Shown here piece by piece: positions 53,952-63,197 of a stretch of DNA of 64,000 nt (the first letter of the stretch is position 1; each line of letters starts with the position of its first letter). The notes beneath the pieces were generated by a model, which ran no database searches, had not been told where the DNA came from, and worked only from the letters and a program-made list of their open reading frames with translations. The translations under genes were made by a program, and so were the position numbers. Where the stretch lies: NCBI GenBank assembly GCA_001770015.1, contig MEQB01000011.1, positions 124,001 through 188,000 on the forward strand, read 5' to 3'. Origin of the DNA: Bdellovibrionales bacterium RIFOXYC1_FULL_37_79 (GTDB lineage: Bacteria > Bdellovibrionota > Bacteriovoracia > Bacteriovoracales > Bacteriovoracaceae).

Positions 53952-53973
53952 ACTTAGAAGGTATATCCATTTT
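53952..53973. repeat. Direct repeat B: rmlC 3' end
   Basis: Partner of 50451-50472; includes the rmlC stop codon and last codons (NGYTF). The two copies bracket the 3.5-kb segment carrying both AbiE modules and the higA fossil. Confidence 0.75.
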
Positions 53974-54496
53974 CGAAAGTTGGCCACAATTGATCTTGCT
54001 CTGACAAGAGTGGAGACTTGGAAGGCCAAGGAATATTTAGCGTTAGATCATTCCATATAATACCGGCATTGTGGGCGGGAGAGTAGAAATTGTCTACTTT
54101 GTAAAGAATATGGCAGTCGTCAGATAAAGAACAAAATCCGTGGGCACAGCCTTTGGGTATTAATAGTTGTTTATGGTTGCTACTGTTAAGTTCAATAATT
54201 AAATGTTTTTTAAATGTAGGAGAGTTTTTTCGAAGATCGACAACAACATCAAAAATTGTTCCTCTTGTAACTTTTATTAACTTTGTTTGAGTCATTGGTT
54301 CGGTTTGAAAATGTAATCCTCTGACGGTTCCTTTATTTGAGGTAATCGAATAATTATCTTGTATGAAATCAAAGTTTAAACTATTTGCTGAAAATCTTTT
54401 TTGGCTATAACTTTCTTGGAAAGAACCTCTGGGATCAGAAAATACTTGAGGGATGATTATTTTAACGTCGGGGATTTGTAAATTAATGATTTCCAT
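53954..54496 (-). CDS. rmlC: dTDP-4-dehydrorhamnose 3,5-epimerase
   Basis: 180-residue cupin. FSDPRGSFQESYSQKRF, DNYSITSNKGTVRGLHFQ (catalytic His region), VDLRKNSPTF, IPKGCAHGFCSLSDDCHILYKVDNFYSP are all typical RmlC. Converts dTDP-4-keto-6-deoxyglucose to the rhamno epimer for RmlD. Follows rmlB by 12 bp. Its 3' end is duplicated before rmlD. Confidence 0.95.
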   Translation of the reverse strand: MEIINLQIPDVKIIIPQVFSDPRGSFQESYSQKRFSANSLNFDFIQDNYSITSNKGTVRGLHFQTEPMTQTKLIKVTRGTIFDVVVDLRKNSPTFKKHLIIELNSSNHKQLLIPKGCAHGFCSLSDDCHILYKVDNFYSPAHNAGIIWNDLTLNIPWPSKSPLLSEQDQLWPTFENGYTF

Positions 54497-54508
54497 AAAT
54501 TATGACAC

Positions 54509-55498
54509 CTATTGTTTTTTAATAACTGAGTTGATCCAAGAGGCATTTTCAATATACCAATGAACAGTTTTTTTTATGCCGTCAGAAAAAAGAGTTTTGG
54601 GTTGCCATTGCAATTCTTTTTTCGCTTTATTAAAGTTAATGGCATATCTCCAATCGTGTCCCTTTCTGTCTTCAACAAAAGAAATGAGCGATTCAGGTTT
54701 GCCAACTTGTTTGAGAATGGTTTTAATCACATCAATATTTCTCATCTCGGAATTTCCGCCAAAGTTATACACTTCACCTTTTCTTCCTTTTAAAAAGGCC
54801 TGCCAGATTCCTTCGCAGTGGTCATCAACATAAATCCAATCACGAATATTTCTTCCATCGCCATAAACGGGTAATTTTTTGTCATTTAAAGCGTTATGAA
54901 TCATAAGTGGAATTAACTTTTCAGGAAATTGATAAGGGCCATAATTATTAGAACAGCGAGTGATGAGGACATCCATTTTGTAGGTTTCGTGATAGCTTCT
55001 TACCAGCAAATCGGAAGCAGCTTTAGAGGCACTATAGGGGCTGCTGGGAGCGATCGGGGTGGTTTCACAAAAAGCTGGATCAGCCTCTTTGAGTTGGCCA
55101 TAAACCTCGTCCGTACTGATATGAAGAAAACGGATATCGGATTCCCCGAGTCTTAGGGCCGCATTTAAAAGATTCAAAGTTCCAAGGACATTGGTTTCCA
55201 CAAAAATATTGGGATTAATAATGGAATTATCCACATGACTTTCAGCTGCGAAGTGGATAACGCCGCTAATGTTTACTTCTTTGAAAATAGTTTCAACAAC
55301 TTCTCTGTTTCGAATATCACCTTTGATAAATTTAAAATGAGAATTGGTGGCAATATCATTTTCGATAGTAGGGTAGTGGCCGGCATACGTCAGGGCATCC
55401 AGTATGATAAAATTATAATTTTTATTGAAAGCAGCGATTGTCTTTAGGAAATTTGCTCCGATAAATCCGGCACAACCGGTAAGTAAGATGGTTTTCAT
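54509..55498 (-). CDS. rmlB: dTDP-glucose 4,6-dehydratase
   Basis: 329-residue extended SDR producing dTDP-4-keto-6-deoxyglucose. TGCAGFIGANF at 7-17, HFAAESHVDNSI, STDEVYGQ (Thr/Asp/Glu catalytic set), PYSASKAASDLLV with Y-x3-K, and RCSNNYGPYQFPEKLIPL. Its product feeds both RmlC/RmlD and the two FdtA/FdtB pairs. Located 12 bp after rmlA. Confidence 0.96.
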   Translation of the reverse strand: MKTILLTGCAGFIGANFLKTIAAFNKNYNFIILDALTYAGHYPTIENDIATNSHFKFIKGDIRNREVVETIFKEVNISGVIHFAAESHVDNSIINPNIFVETNVLGTLNLLNAALRLGESDIRFLHISTDEVYGQLKEADPAFCETTPIAPSSPYSASKAASDLLVRSYHETYKMDVLITRCSNNYGPYQFPEKLIPLMIHNALNDKKLPVYGDGRNIRDWIYVDDHCEGIWQAFLKGRKGEVYNFGGNSEMRNIDVIKTILKQVGKPESLISFVEDRKGHDWRYAINFNKAKKELQWQPKTLFSDGIKKTVHWYIENASWINSVIKKQ

Positions 55499-55510
55499 TG
55501 TTATAATTCC

Positions 55511-56395
55511 TTAAAATTCTTTTAGTATATTCATTAAATATTCTTTGTAATAACTGGTTGGAATCTGAGCAATATTTTTTTGGTGTTGCTCAATAGTTAT
55601 GAATTGGTTTCTTAAGGCGATCTCTTCAAGGCATGCCACCTTGAGTCCCTGTCTTTGTTCCAGTACTGCGATGTAAGAGCTTGCTTCCAGTAATGATTGG
55701 GGAGTACCAGTGTCGAGCCATGCCATTCCTCTATTTATGACTTCAGCCTTAAGAGTTCCTTCATTAAGATAAGATTTGATTAAGTCAGTAATTTCTAATT
55801 CGCCTCTTTGGGAAGGAGTTATTTCTTTGGCTCTCTTACAGGAAGTCCCATCAAAGATATAAAGACCCGGAATCGCAAAATTAGATTTGGGGTTAGTGGG
55901 TTTTTCTTCTATCGATAAAACTTTACCACTTTGTTTATCAAATTCTACAACGCCATATCTTTGTGGGTCAGTTACTGGATAAGCAAATACATGTGCTTTG
56001 ATATTTTGTTTATTGTTAATTTGATTGTTAACTGCAACCCTGAAATTATTAAAATCACCGTGAAATAAATTATCTCCTAAAATCATCATGGAGTGATCGT
56101 GATTGATAAATTGTTCACCAATTATATAGGCTTGAGCAATTCCTTTGGGTTCTTGTTGGATTTCGTAGGAGATGTTGATTCCTAAATTGTTGCCTGTTCC
56201 GAGTAAATTTTTAAAATGGGGAATATCATGTGGAGTTGATATAATTAATATTTCCCGAATATCCATCATCATCAGAAGGCTAAGGGGGTAATAAATCATA
56301 GGCTTATCGTAGATAGGTTGGAGTTGTTTGGTGATAATTTGTGTAATCGGATAAAGGCGGCTACCTGCGCCACCAGCTAAAATAATGCCTTTCAT
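55511..56395 (-). CDS. rmlA: Glucose-1-phosphate thymidylyltransferase
   Basis: 294 residues. Nucleotide-binding KGIILAGGAGSRLYP at 2-16, QLQPIYDKPMIYYPLSLL, LGDNLFHG, EEKPTNPKSNFAIPGLYIF and RGMAWLDTGTP are all RmlA hallmarks. Makes dTDP-glucose, the first committed intermediate. First gene of the minus-strand rml operon; divergent from the dehydrogenase at 56567. Confidence 0.96.
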   Translation of the reverse strand: MKGIILAGGAGSRLYPITQIITKQLQPIYDKPMIYYPLSLLMMMDIREILIISTPHDIPHFKNLLGTGNNLGINISYEIQQEPKGIAQAYIIGEQFINHDHSMMILGDNLFHGDFNNFRVAVNNQINNKQNIKAHVFAYPVTDPQRYGVVEFDKQSGKVLSIEEKPTNPKSNFAIPGLYIFDGTSCKRAKEITPSQRGELEITDLIKSYLNEGTLKAEVINRGMAWLDTGTPQSLLEASSYIAVLEQRQGLKVACLEEIALRNQFITIEQHQKNIAQIPTSYYKEYLMNILKEF

Positions 56396-56489
56396 CGCTT
56401 ACTCCCTGGGTCTATTCGAAATGACAAAGACAAACTAGCACAGAGAAATATATAAGGAAAGAATGTGCATAGCAGAAAACATATTATTT

Positions 56490-56519
56490 TTGAAAATATG
56501 CTATGAAATGATGTATGAT
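56490..56519 (+). promoter_or_regulatory. Putative promoter of the UDP-sugar dehydrogenase gene
   Basis: TTGAAA (56490-56495) and TATGAT (56514-56519), 18 bp apart. An inverted repeat ATAGCA...TGCTAT with inner CATATT...AATATG (56469-56504) overlaps the -35 box and could be an operator. Confidence 0.45.
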
Positions 56520-56566
56520 CGGCGAAATTAAAAAACAAGGTTGACGCTTATGCGAGGGATGTTTGT

Positions 56567-57850
56567 ATGCATACTAGAAAGATTGCAGTAATCGGGTTGG
56601 GATATGTTGGGTTACCAGTTGCTGTTCATCTTGGTATGAAAAATAAAGTTTTTGGATTTGATATAAATTCCAGACGAATAGATGAGTTAAAAAAAGGAAA
56701 AGATAATACGCTTGAAGTCGAGGATGATCTGCTTATAAAAACCAACGTGCTCTACACATGTCACTTGGAGGAAATTAGATCTGCCGATTTTTTTATTGTG
56801 ACTGTACCAACTCCGGTTGATGATGCCAAAACCCCGGATCTGACCCCTATGATCAAGGCTTCCGAAAGTGTCGGAAAAGTTTTGAAAAAAGGTGATATAG
56901 TCGTTTATGAATCAACTGTCTATCCTGGGGTTTGTGAAGATATTTGTATTCCTATTTTAGAAAAATTTTCAGGACTGAAGGGGGGAATTGATTTTAAAAT
57001 TGGATATTCTCCAGAAAGAATTAATCCAGGTGATAAAGAGCATACTTTTACCAAGATCAAAAAAGTTGTTTCAGCCCAAGATAAAGAGAGTCTTGATATT
57101 GTTGCAAATGTTTATTCTTCAGTGGTAACCGCGGGAATTTTTAAAGCATCTTCAATCAAAGTCGCCGAAGCTGCCAAGGTAATTGAAAATACCCAGCGGG
57201 ATATTAATATTGCTCTGATGAATGAACTGGCGTTGATCTTTGATAAAATGGGCATTGATACCCATGAAGTATTAGAAGCAGCTTCTACCAAATGGAATTT
57301 TTTAAAATTTTATCCGGGGCTGGTTGGCGGACATTGCATTGGCGTTGATCCTTATTATTTAACGCATAAAGCAATTCTGCTTGGGTACCATCCTCAGGTT
57401 ATTTTATCTGGTCGAAAAATTAATGATGAAGTTGCTAAATTTGTGGCTGAAAAAACTGTGAAGTTAATGATTGGTCAAGGACATAAAATTAAAAATGCCA
57501 AAATTGGGATTCTTGGTTTGACCTTTAAAGAGAACTGTCCTGATCTTAGAAACTCCAAGGTTTTTGATATTATAACAGAGCTTCACGATTTTGGTGTTGA
57601 TGTTCAAATTTATGATCCGTGGATAAATCTAGATGAACTGGATGAAAAATTTAAAAAAATATTTATTTCATTTGATAAAATGGAAAAATTAGATGGGATT
57701 ATTCTAGCCGTATCTCATAAAAATTTTAAAGAACTTGGTCCCAAGGATTATATGAAGAAAATAAATCCATGTGGAGTCTTCGTTGATATTAAAGGTGTTT
57801 ACAATAAGGACATGTTTGAATCATTTGATGGATCTTATTGGAGACTTTAA
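56567..57850 (+). CDS. tviB: UDP-N-acetylhexosamine/UDP-sugar 6-dehydrogenase (WbpO/TviB-like)
   Basis: NAD-dependent nucleotide-sugar dehydrogenase, 427 residues, giving a UDP-hexosaminuronic acid. NAD motif GLGYVG at 10-15, VTVPTPVDDAKTPDL at 78-92 (typical of the WbpO/TviB group), ESTVYPG, and catalytic Cys257 in GLVGGHCIGVDPYYL. ATG 56567 has AGGGA seven bases upstream. Substrate UDP-GlcNAc or UDP-GalNAc is the likeliest; UDP-glucose cannot be excluded. Confidence 0.9.
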   Translation: MHTRKIAVIGLGYVGLPVAVHLGMKNKVFGFDINSRRIDELKKGKDNTLEVEDDLLIKTNVLYTCHLEEIRSADFFIVTVPTPVDDAKTPDLTPMIKASESVGKVLKKGDIVVYESTVYPGVCEDICIPILEKFSGLKGGIDFKIGYSPERINPGDKEHTFTKIKKVVSAQDKESLDIVANVYSSVVTAGIFKASSIKVAEAAKVIENTQRDINIALMNELALIFDKMGIDTHEVLEAASTKWNFLKFYPGLVGGHCIGVDPYYLTHKAILLGYHPQVILSGRKINDEVAKFVAEKTVKLMIGQGHKIKNAKIGILGLTFKENCPDLRNSKVFDIITELHDFGVDVQIYDPWINLDELDEKFKKIFISFDKMEKLDGIILAVSHKNFKELGPKDYMKKINPCGVFVDIKGVYNKDMFESFDGSYWRL

Positions 57851-57921
57851 TGCTCAAAAGGATTGTTAGGAGAATTTCGTTTTTTTCAGGTGGGTCTTTG
57901 TTTTGATTTAAGGGAATATGA

Positions 57922-59037
57922 GTGAAAATATTGTTTTTGGTTGAAAGAAACTTATATTATAAATTTTATGGCCCGATCATAGAAGGATTGTTAAAGTGTG
58001 GATGTGAAATTCATTTGCTTCATCGATATGATCAGACGACGTTAAGTTATAAAAACCAGAAGATGTTTTATTATCCTTTTTTGAGCCAGGTTCCGCAATT
58101 TTCTAAAAAAGTGGAGTTTGTTTCGATTTTTAGGACAAACGAAGAGATCGTTGAATATATTAAAAAATTTAACATTGAATATGTTTTTTCACTTAGTTCG
58201 CGCGGACAGTATAAGATAAAAAAAACGATGACGAAGTGGTGTACTGTACAACACGGAGTAGACTCATTTAAAGAAAGGAGTTTTGATAGTGATTTCTTTT
58301 TTGTATATTCCAGAAATTGGATAAGAGCAGATATATTTAAATACAATGAAGATGTTAAGATAGTTGAAGTAGGAATGTATTATTGTGAAGAATTTTCGAA
58401 GGGTAGTGTTGCTCGTAAATATAATCTAGATGAGAATAAAAAATATATATTTTTTGTGCCATTGCCGGTTAACACAAGCAGTGCTTACACGTTTATAAAG
58501 GGAGGTTTAAGAAGATTTTGTTTAAATAAATTTTTAATTAAAAATGAACTTGAAATTTTAAAGTTTCTTAAAAGTGAACTGCAGGGGCACGGATATGAGA
58601 TTATTGTAAAATCAAGGTTTAAAAGATTTCTTTCTGAAGAATATAATAAATTTGCAAATATTTTTTATGACGAAAGTTTTTACCCAAGTTCTGTAAATGA
58701 GCTGCTGAGTACATCAGAGGCGACGATTGTGAATTTTATGCCGGGAGCTATTTCAACAGAAGCATCATTTTATAATAAAAAATTTATTTTTTTAAATTAT
58801 CCTAAATATAACAGTGAGGTTTTTTCTCACGCTGATAATTATATTAAAGATATTTATTTCCCAGGGCCCAAGGAAGATTTCATTCATCTTTATAGTAATA
58901 AGCAAGCTCTTTTAAATTCCATCTTGGGAAAGAGTTATTATGATTCTAGCGATTATAGACTAAAATTTATAGGCTCAAATAAACAAAGCGGAGTAGATAT
59001 TATTATTGATAAAATTTTAAACATGAATATTATTTAA
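57922..59037 (+). CDS. GT-B-like protein of the glycerophosphotransferase superfamily
   Basis: 371 residues. A central TVQHGVDSFKERSF and a C-terminal NELLSTSEATIVNFMPGAISTEASFYNKKFIFLNYPKY resemble the CDP-glycerol/capsule GT-B fold. Start is GTG 57922 with AGGGA six bases upstream; an overlapping ATG at 57918 opens only a short frame. Unusually AT-rich even here. Last 8 bp overlap the convergent methyltransferase gene. Function uncertain. Confidence 0.55.
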   Translation: MKILFLVERNLYYKFYGPIIEGLLKCGCEIHLLHRYDQTTLSYKNQKMFYYPFLSQVPQFSKKVEFVSIFRTNEEIVEYIKKFNIEYVFSLSSRGQYKIKKTMTKWCTVQHGVDSFKERSFDSDFFFVYSRNWIRADIFKYNEDVKIVEVGMYYCEEFSKGSVARKYNLDENKKYIFFVPLPVNTSSAYTFIKGGLRRFCLNKFLIKNELEILKFLKSELQGHGYEIIVKSRFKRFLSEEYNKFANIFYDESFYPSSVNELLSTSEATIVNFMPGAISTEASFYNKKFIFLNYPKYNSEVFSHADNYIKDIYFPGPKEDFIHLYSNKQALLNSILGKSYYDSSDYRLKFIGSNKQSGVDIIIDKILNMNII

Positions 59038-59758
59038 TCTGGTTTAATTTATTGAGAGGATCTATATATTTAATTTTTTTTTTAATGAACGGGGTTAGGA
59101 AAATCTGGCGTTTCATTCCAGGGTAAACTTTTTTTGAAATTTTGTTAAAACTATTAATAGTATTCCATTTATCAGGGTTTTTTGAAGCGATATGAAAAAT
59201 ATAAATATTTCCGAAAGGATCGTCATTCCAATCAATATGTAAAGTTTTAAATCCATGCTTGTTGAATAATGCAATCACGGCGTGAGGGGAAAATCTCCAA
59301 TAATCACTAAACGTTTCACGGCAGTGAAATGCTTGAATAAAAGGAACAATTGTAATAACAATGTCCCTGGAAATACTGCACAGATTTGATATTGCTGTTT
59401 GGGTATCAAAAATATGTTCTAGAACAGTGTGGGTAAGTACTACATCATATTTTTGATATAGGTCATGATTTTTATCAATGGGTTTGGATAGGTCAAGGAC
59501 AATATCGTTATCAAGTTCTTTAATATAGTTAGTTATTGTATAGGACCGGGCATTAGAAAAATATTCCTTATAAGTTTTATGTTGCTTGTCTTGATCTTTT
59601 CCTCCGCTAATATTAGCGATATCGCCTGTAAAATTATGGGCGACTGTTGAAAGAATTTGATTGGACCAAAAACGTGCATTATGCTCAAAGTTTTTTTTAC
59701 TCCAGAGTCCATGAAGCAAAGTTAAAATTTGCAGTAGAAGATTTTTAATAATTTTCAT
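59030..59758 (-). CDS. Class I SAM methyltransferase-like protein
   Basis: 242 residues. The core YDVVLTHTVLEHIFDTQTAISNLCSISRDIVITIVPF and YWRFSPHAVIALFNKHGFKTLHIDWN matches a methyltransferase C-terminal half. The N-terminal motif I is weak (NARSYTITNYIKELDNDIVLDLS). Its start overlaps the ABC transporter stop. Probably sugar or lipid methylation; moderately sure. Confidence 0.65.
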   Translation of the reverse strand: MKIIKNLLLQILTLLHGLWSKKNFEHNARFWSNQILSTVAHNFTGDIANISGGKDQDKQHKTYKEYFSNARSYTITNYIKELDNDIVLDLSKPIDKNHDLYQKYDVVLTHTVLEHIFDTQTAISNLCSISRDIVITIVPFIQAFHCRETFSDYWRFSPHAVIALFNKHGFKTLHIDWNDDPFGNIYIFHIASKNPDKWNTINSFNKISKKVYPGMKRQIFLTPFIKKKIKYIDPLNKLNQIK

Positions 59759-61568
59759 TACGAATTTCTTCTTTTTTCTTATCGTTATATGCCATTTTCT
59801 GAAAAGTTAAATTATTAAGCATTAGGTGATCATATGTTCCTTGGTCAATTATTTGTCCTGCGTGAAACATGTAAATTATATCACATGTTTTTACGGTGCT
59901 TAGGCGGTGTGCAATAATTACTATGGTTTTTTTATTCGATAATTGTTCTATGGAGTTCATAATATTTCTTTCGGTGATTCCATCTAAGGCGCTCGTTGCT
60001 TCATCAAGAATTAAAATTGGTGTGTCCTTGTAGAGAGCTCTTGCTATGCCGATGCGTTGTCTTTGTCCCCCACTTAGTTGTACCCCGGATTCGCCTATTG
60101 TTGTCCATTCCTTTTTGGGCATTAAGTCAACATGGGCTTTTAAATCAGATAAAAGAATAGATTGTCTGAGTTTTTCTAGATCAATTTTATCTTTCTCTAT
60201 TCCTAAAGCAATATTTTCGGCTAGTGAAGTGTCAGATAAAAAAATAGTTTGAGGGACGTAGCTAATAATATTTTGCCAGGATTGTACATTTTTTGGGGTT
60301 ATTTCTAAATTATCACAAAATAAATGGCCAGATTTAAATTGTAAAATGCTTATTAAAATATCTGCAAGGGTAGTTTTCCCAGCCCCTGAGCTACCAACAA
60401 AGGCAATTTTGCTGTTGGCTTTAATCTTTAGTGAGATATTATTAATAGCGTTGTGTGGTACATTTGGGTAACTGAAAGAAATGTTGCTAAATGTAATTTC
60501 TTTTTGAAATGGTATAGTAGAGATAATTTTATCTGTATTATCAGCGGTATCTGATAATAGATTTGCTTCTTTTAGATCGAGATAAATATTATCGAGGGCG
60601 TTGCTGTTTGATTTCATAGAAGAGACGCTACTAAAAACTTGCTGTATCGCTGGCATCATTTTGTAGCCAGTGATGGTGAAAATTGAAAGAGTTGGTAAAA
60701 TTGTTTCAATGGATTGACCTGTATTTACAAGATAAGCGACCATTAGGCATAAACCACCAAACGCAATTGTTTCTAAAAGAAATTTAGGAGATTGAGCAAT
60801 AACTGCGCTTGTCGTAAGGCAGGTAGCCAGCTTTTCTGAAGAGGTTTTAAAATTGCGATAAAAGCTATCCTCAATATTTAGAACTTTAATTTCTTTAATT
60901 CCGCGAAAACATTCCCCCATAAGATCATATCTTTTTTGATTTTCACGAGACTGGGTTTTACCATTTTTAGTTAGTATCCCTTTTACAAAAAAATAAATAA
61001 AAACATATATAAAAGCAAGAAGACTTATGATGATAATAGTAAACTGGAAGTTGGTTAAAAATAAATTAACTATTAGAAAAAGAGATATTATTAATTTAGC
61101 ATTCAACTGTAACAAGGGGATAAAAATACCAGAATATATTCGAGTCGTTTCACCATGTACATTGTTAATTAATTTAGAACTATTGTTAAGCGTGTGAAAA
61201 ATATAATCTTTTTTTAAATAAAAATTAAATAGATTTACGATCAAGCTGTTACCAAGGTGCATGCTGAACCTTGTAATGCTTAGGTTCGCATAAAAAGATG
61301 TAATGGATGAAGTTACAATTATAAAAAAAATAAGAATAGACAATGTTCCGATGGAGTTGCCGCTACTGTATAGGCTGGTAATTTTCAAGACTTCTCTTAG
61401 AAAGAAATTTTGATTAATGTTGTTCGGATTTGTCATCAGATAAATAAATGCTGAAATAGATAATACAGTAATAATCTCTAGTGCAGCCATGATAAATATG
61501 TAAATCTGGAGGATTAGTATTTTTCTTTTTTGATGCTTTGATAAAATCGAGAATAGTTTTTTGAGCAT
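59745..61568 (-). CDS. Lipid-linked oligosaccharide or lipid ABC exporter (PglK/MsbA-like)
   Basis: 607 residues: about six membrane segments in 1-310, then ATPase with Walker A GSSGAGKTT at 392-400, signature LSGGQRQRIG, Walker B ILILDEATSALD and switch AHRLSTV. This half-transporter layout matches PglK (flips lipid-linked oligosaccharides) and MsbA. It is distinct from the Wzm/Wzt type. Neighbouring fdt genes and methyltransferase suggest a glycan substrate. Confidence 0.82.
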   Translation of the reverse strand: MLKKLFSILSKHQKRKILILQIYIFIMAALEIITVLSISAFIYLMTNPNNINQNFFLREVLKITSLYSSGNSIGTLSILIFFIIVTSSITSFYANLSITRFSMHLGNSLIVNLFNFYLKKDYIFHTLNNSSKLINNVHGETTRIYSGIFIPLLQLNAKLIISLFLIVNLFLTNFQFTIIIISLLAFIYVFIYFFVKGILTKNGKTQSRENQKRYDLMGECFRGIKEIKVLNIEDSFYRNFKTSSEKLATCLTTSAVIAQSPKFLLETIAFGGLCLMVAYLVNTGQSIETILPTLSIFTITGYKMMPAIQQVFSSVSSMKSNSNALDNIYLDLKEANLLSDTADNTDKIISTIPFQKEITFSNISFSYPNVPHNAINNISLKIKANSKIAFVGSSGAGKTTLADILISILQFKSGHLFCDNLEITPKNVQSWQNIISYVPQTIFLSDTSLAENIALGIEKDKIDLEKLRQSILLSDLKAHVDLMPKKEWTTIGESGVQLSGGQRQRIGIARALYKDTPILILDEATSALDGITERNIMNSIEQLSNKKTIVIIAHRLSTVKTCDIIYMFHAGQIIDQGTYDHLMLNNLTFQKMAYNDKKKEEIRNENY

Positions 61569-61633
61569 TGTTATTACCGGATCAAGAGTGAAGTGATTTT
61601 ATTACAAATAAAGCGAATAGGCCAGACCGCTAA

Positions 61634-62722
61634 TCAGAACTTGTTTAGAACTTCAATTGTGTGAAGAATATCATCTACGGTGTGAGCGAATGATATTGGC
61701 AGGCTGAGTGTGGTGCGATGAATTTCCTCGGAAATGGGATATGCTTGTTTTAGACAAGTTAAAGACTTGAATGCTTCCTGGTGATGTGGTGGTATGGGGT
61801 AATGGATTTCTGTGGAAATACCGTGTTCTAGTAAATATTTTTTTAAAGAATCTCGTTTGGGATGTCGGATATTATAGATGTGATAAACGTCATCATTTTT
61901 ACTGGAAATATGAGGTTTGATAAAATCTGATTTAAGATGATTATGATAGAGGGAGGCCAATTTTTTCTTATGGTTATTAATTTCATTAAGATGCTTAAGC
62001 TTAACAGATAAAAAGGCTGCTTGAATTTCATCGAGCCTTGAATTGTAGCCAATTATTTTGTTAAAATACTTCTCATGAGATCCATAATTTCTTAGAGTTT
62101 TGATTGTCATGTCATGGGATTTGTTTTTTGCAAGAATTGCTCCGCCGTCGCCAAGAGCACCAAGATTTTTGGTTGGATAGAAACTAAATGCACCAAAATC
62201 ACCAAAAGTTCCAGCCTTTCTTTCTAGATACTGCGCACCATGTGCCTGGGCACAGTCTTCAATCACTTTTAAATTATATTTTTGAGCGATTGCTTCGATA
62301 AAATCCATTTCACATACTTTTCCATAAAGATGTACGGGAACAATTGCCCTGGTTCTGGGGGTAATATTTTCTTCAATCTTAGAGGGATCAATATTATAGG
62401 TGTCTAGCCTGGGTTCAACCAGGACAGGTATTAATTGGTTTTGCAGTATTGAAAGGATGGTTGCAATATAGGTATTTGATGGAACTATTACTTCTGAGTG
62501 AGAAGGGAAATTACAAGTTTTTAATGAAATGGTGATGGCGTCTAATCCTGAAGCGACGCCGCTACAAGAAATATTATTATGGTACTGGGAAAAATCCTCT
62601 TCAAACTGCTTAACTCTTTCACCAAGGATATACTGTCCTGAGGCGATTACATCGATGGAGGATGTTTTTAATTCTTCAATAAAGGGTCGATTCACTTCTT
62701 TGAGATTTTCGTAATAAATCAC
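61634..62722 (-). CDS. dTDP-3-keto-6-deoxyhexose aminotransferase (FdtB/QdtB-like), copy 2
   Basis: 362-residue paralogue of the gene at 29350, aligned over the whole length: PLP lysine Lys185 in [37 protein letters not shown], and [17 protein letters not shown]. Coupled by a 4-base overlap to the upstream ketoisomerase, as in copy 1. Divergence of both proteins suggests separate acquisition, possibly for different products (Fuc3N versus Qui3N). Confidence 0.86.
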   Translation of the reverse strand: MIYYENLKEVNRPFIEELKTSSIDVIASGQYILGERVKQFEEDFSQYHNNISCSGVASGLDAITISLKTCNFPSHSEVIVPSNTYIATILSILQNQLIPVLVEPRLDTYNIDPSKIEENITPRTRAIVPVHLYGKVCEMDFIEAIAQKYNLKVIEDCAQAHGAQYLERKAGTFGDFGAFSFYPTKNLGALGDGGAILAKNKSHDMTIKTLRNYGSHEKYFNKIIGYNSRLDEIQAAFLSVKLKHLNEINNHKKKLASLYHNHLKSDFIKPHISSKNDDVYHIYNIRHPKRDSLKKYLLEHGISTEIHYPIPPHHQEAFKSLTCLKQAYPISEEIHRTTLSLPISFAHTVDDILHTIEVLNKF

Positions 62723-63087
62723 TTATACTCCTCGTAAACATAATCAGATGCATCGTATTCGTGTGATGAGAGGATTAATAGAATTGACTTATCCAGATTG
62801 GGTTTCATTGTGTGCCAATCTTCTGGTTGTAATACCATACATTCGGTAGGAGATGTTAGACATATGGTTTTTTCTTCAAGGTTGTTTTTATAAAAAATCT
62901 CACATTCACCAGAGAGACAAATAATTGCTTGAGTAGCTTCTTTGTGGCGGTGTCCACCTCTTAGAATATTTTTGTGTGTGTCGTAGATGTAATATACACG
63001 TTTGATTTGAAAGGGTAGTATTTTTTCGATGACGGTAAGCGAACCACGATTGTCACTCAAAGTTGGAAGTGTGATAATGCTGGCCAT
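62719..63087 (-). CDS. dTDP-4-keto-6-deoxyglucose 3,4-ketoisomerase (FdtA/QdtA-like), copy 2
   Basis: 122-residue cupin paralogue of the gene at 30450. Signature [24 protein letters not shown] with the two histidines, and [12 protein letters not shown] 63087 is chosen because AGGGA lies eight bases upstream; a longer frame to 63135 adds an unconserved stretch. The neighbourhood repeats the fdtA-fdtB order of copy 1. Confidence 0.86.
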   Translation of the reverse strand: MASIITLPTLSDNRGSLTVIEKILPFQIKRVYYIYDTHKNILRGGHRHKEATQAIICLSGECEIFYKNNLEEKTICLTSPTECMVLQPEDWHTMKPNLDKSILLILSSHEYDASDYVYEEYK

Positions 63088-63197
63088 CGATACTGTCCCT
63101 TGTTGTTTTGTTAAAAAAAAAGTAATCTTGTACAAATTTTAAATTGCGACTATATTGCTGAAAGTGCTTTTATTCAAGAAATATATGGGGTAAACGC

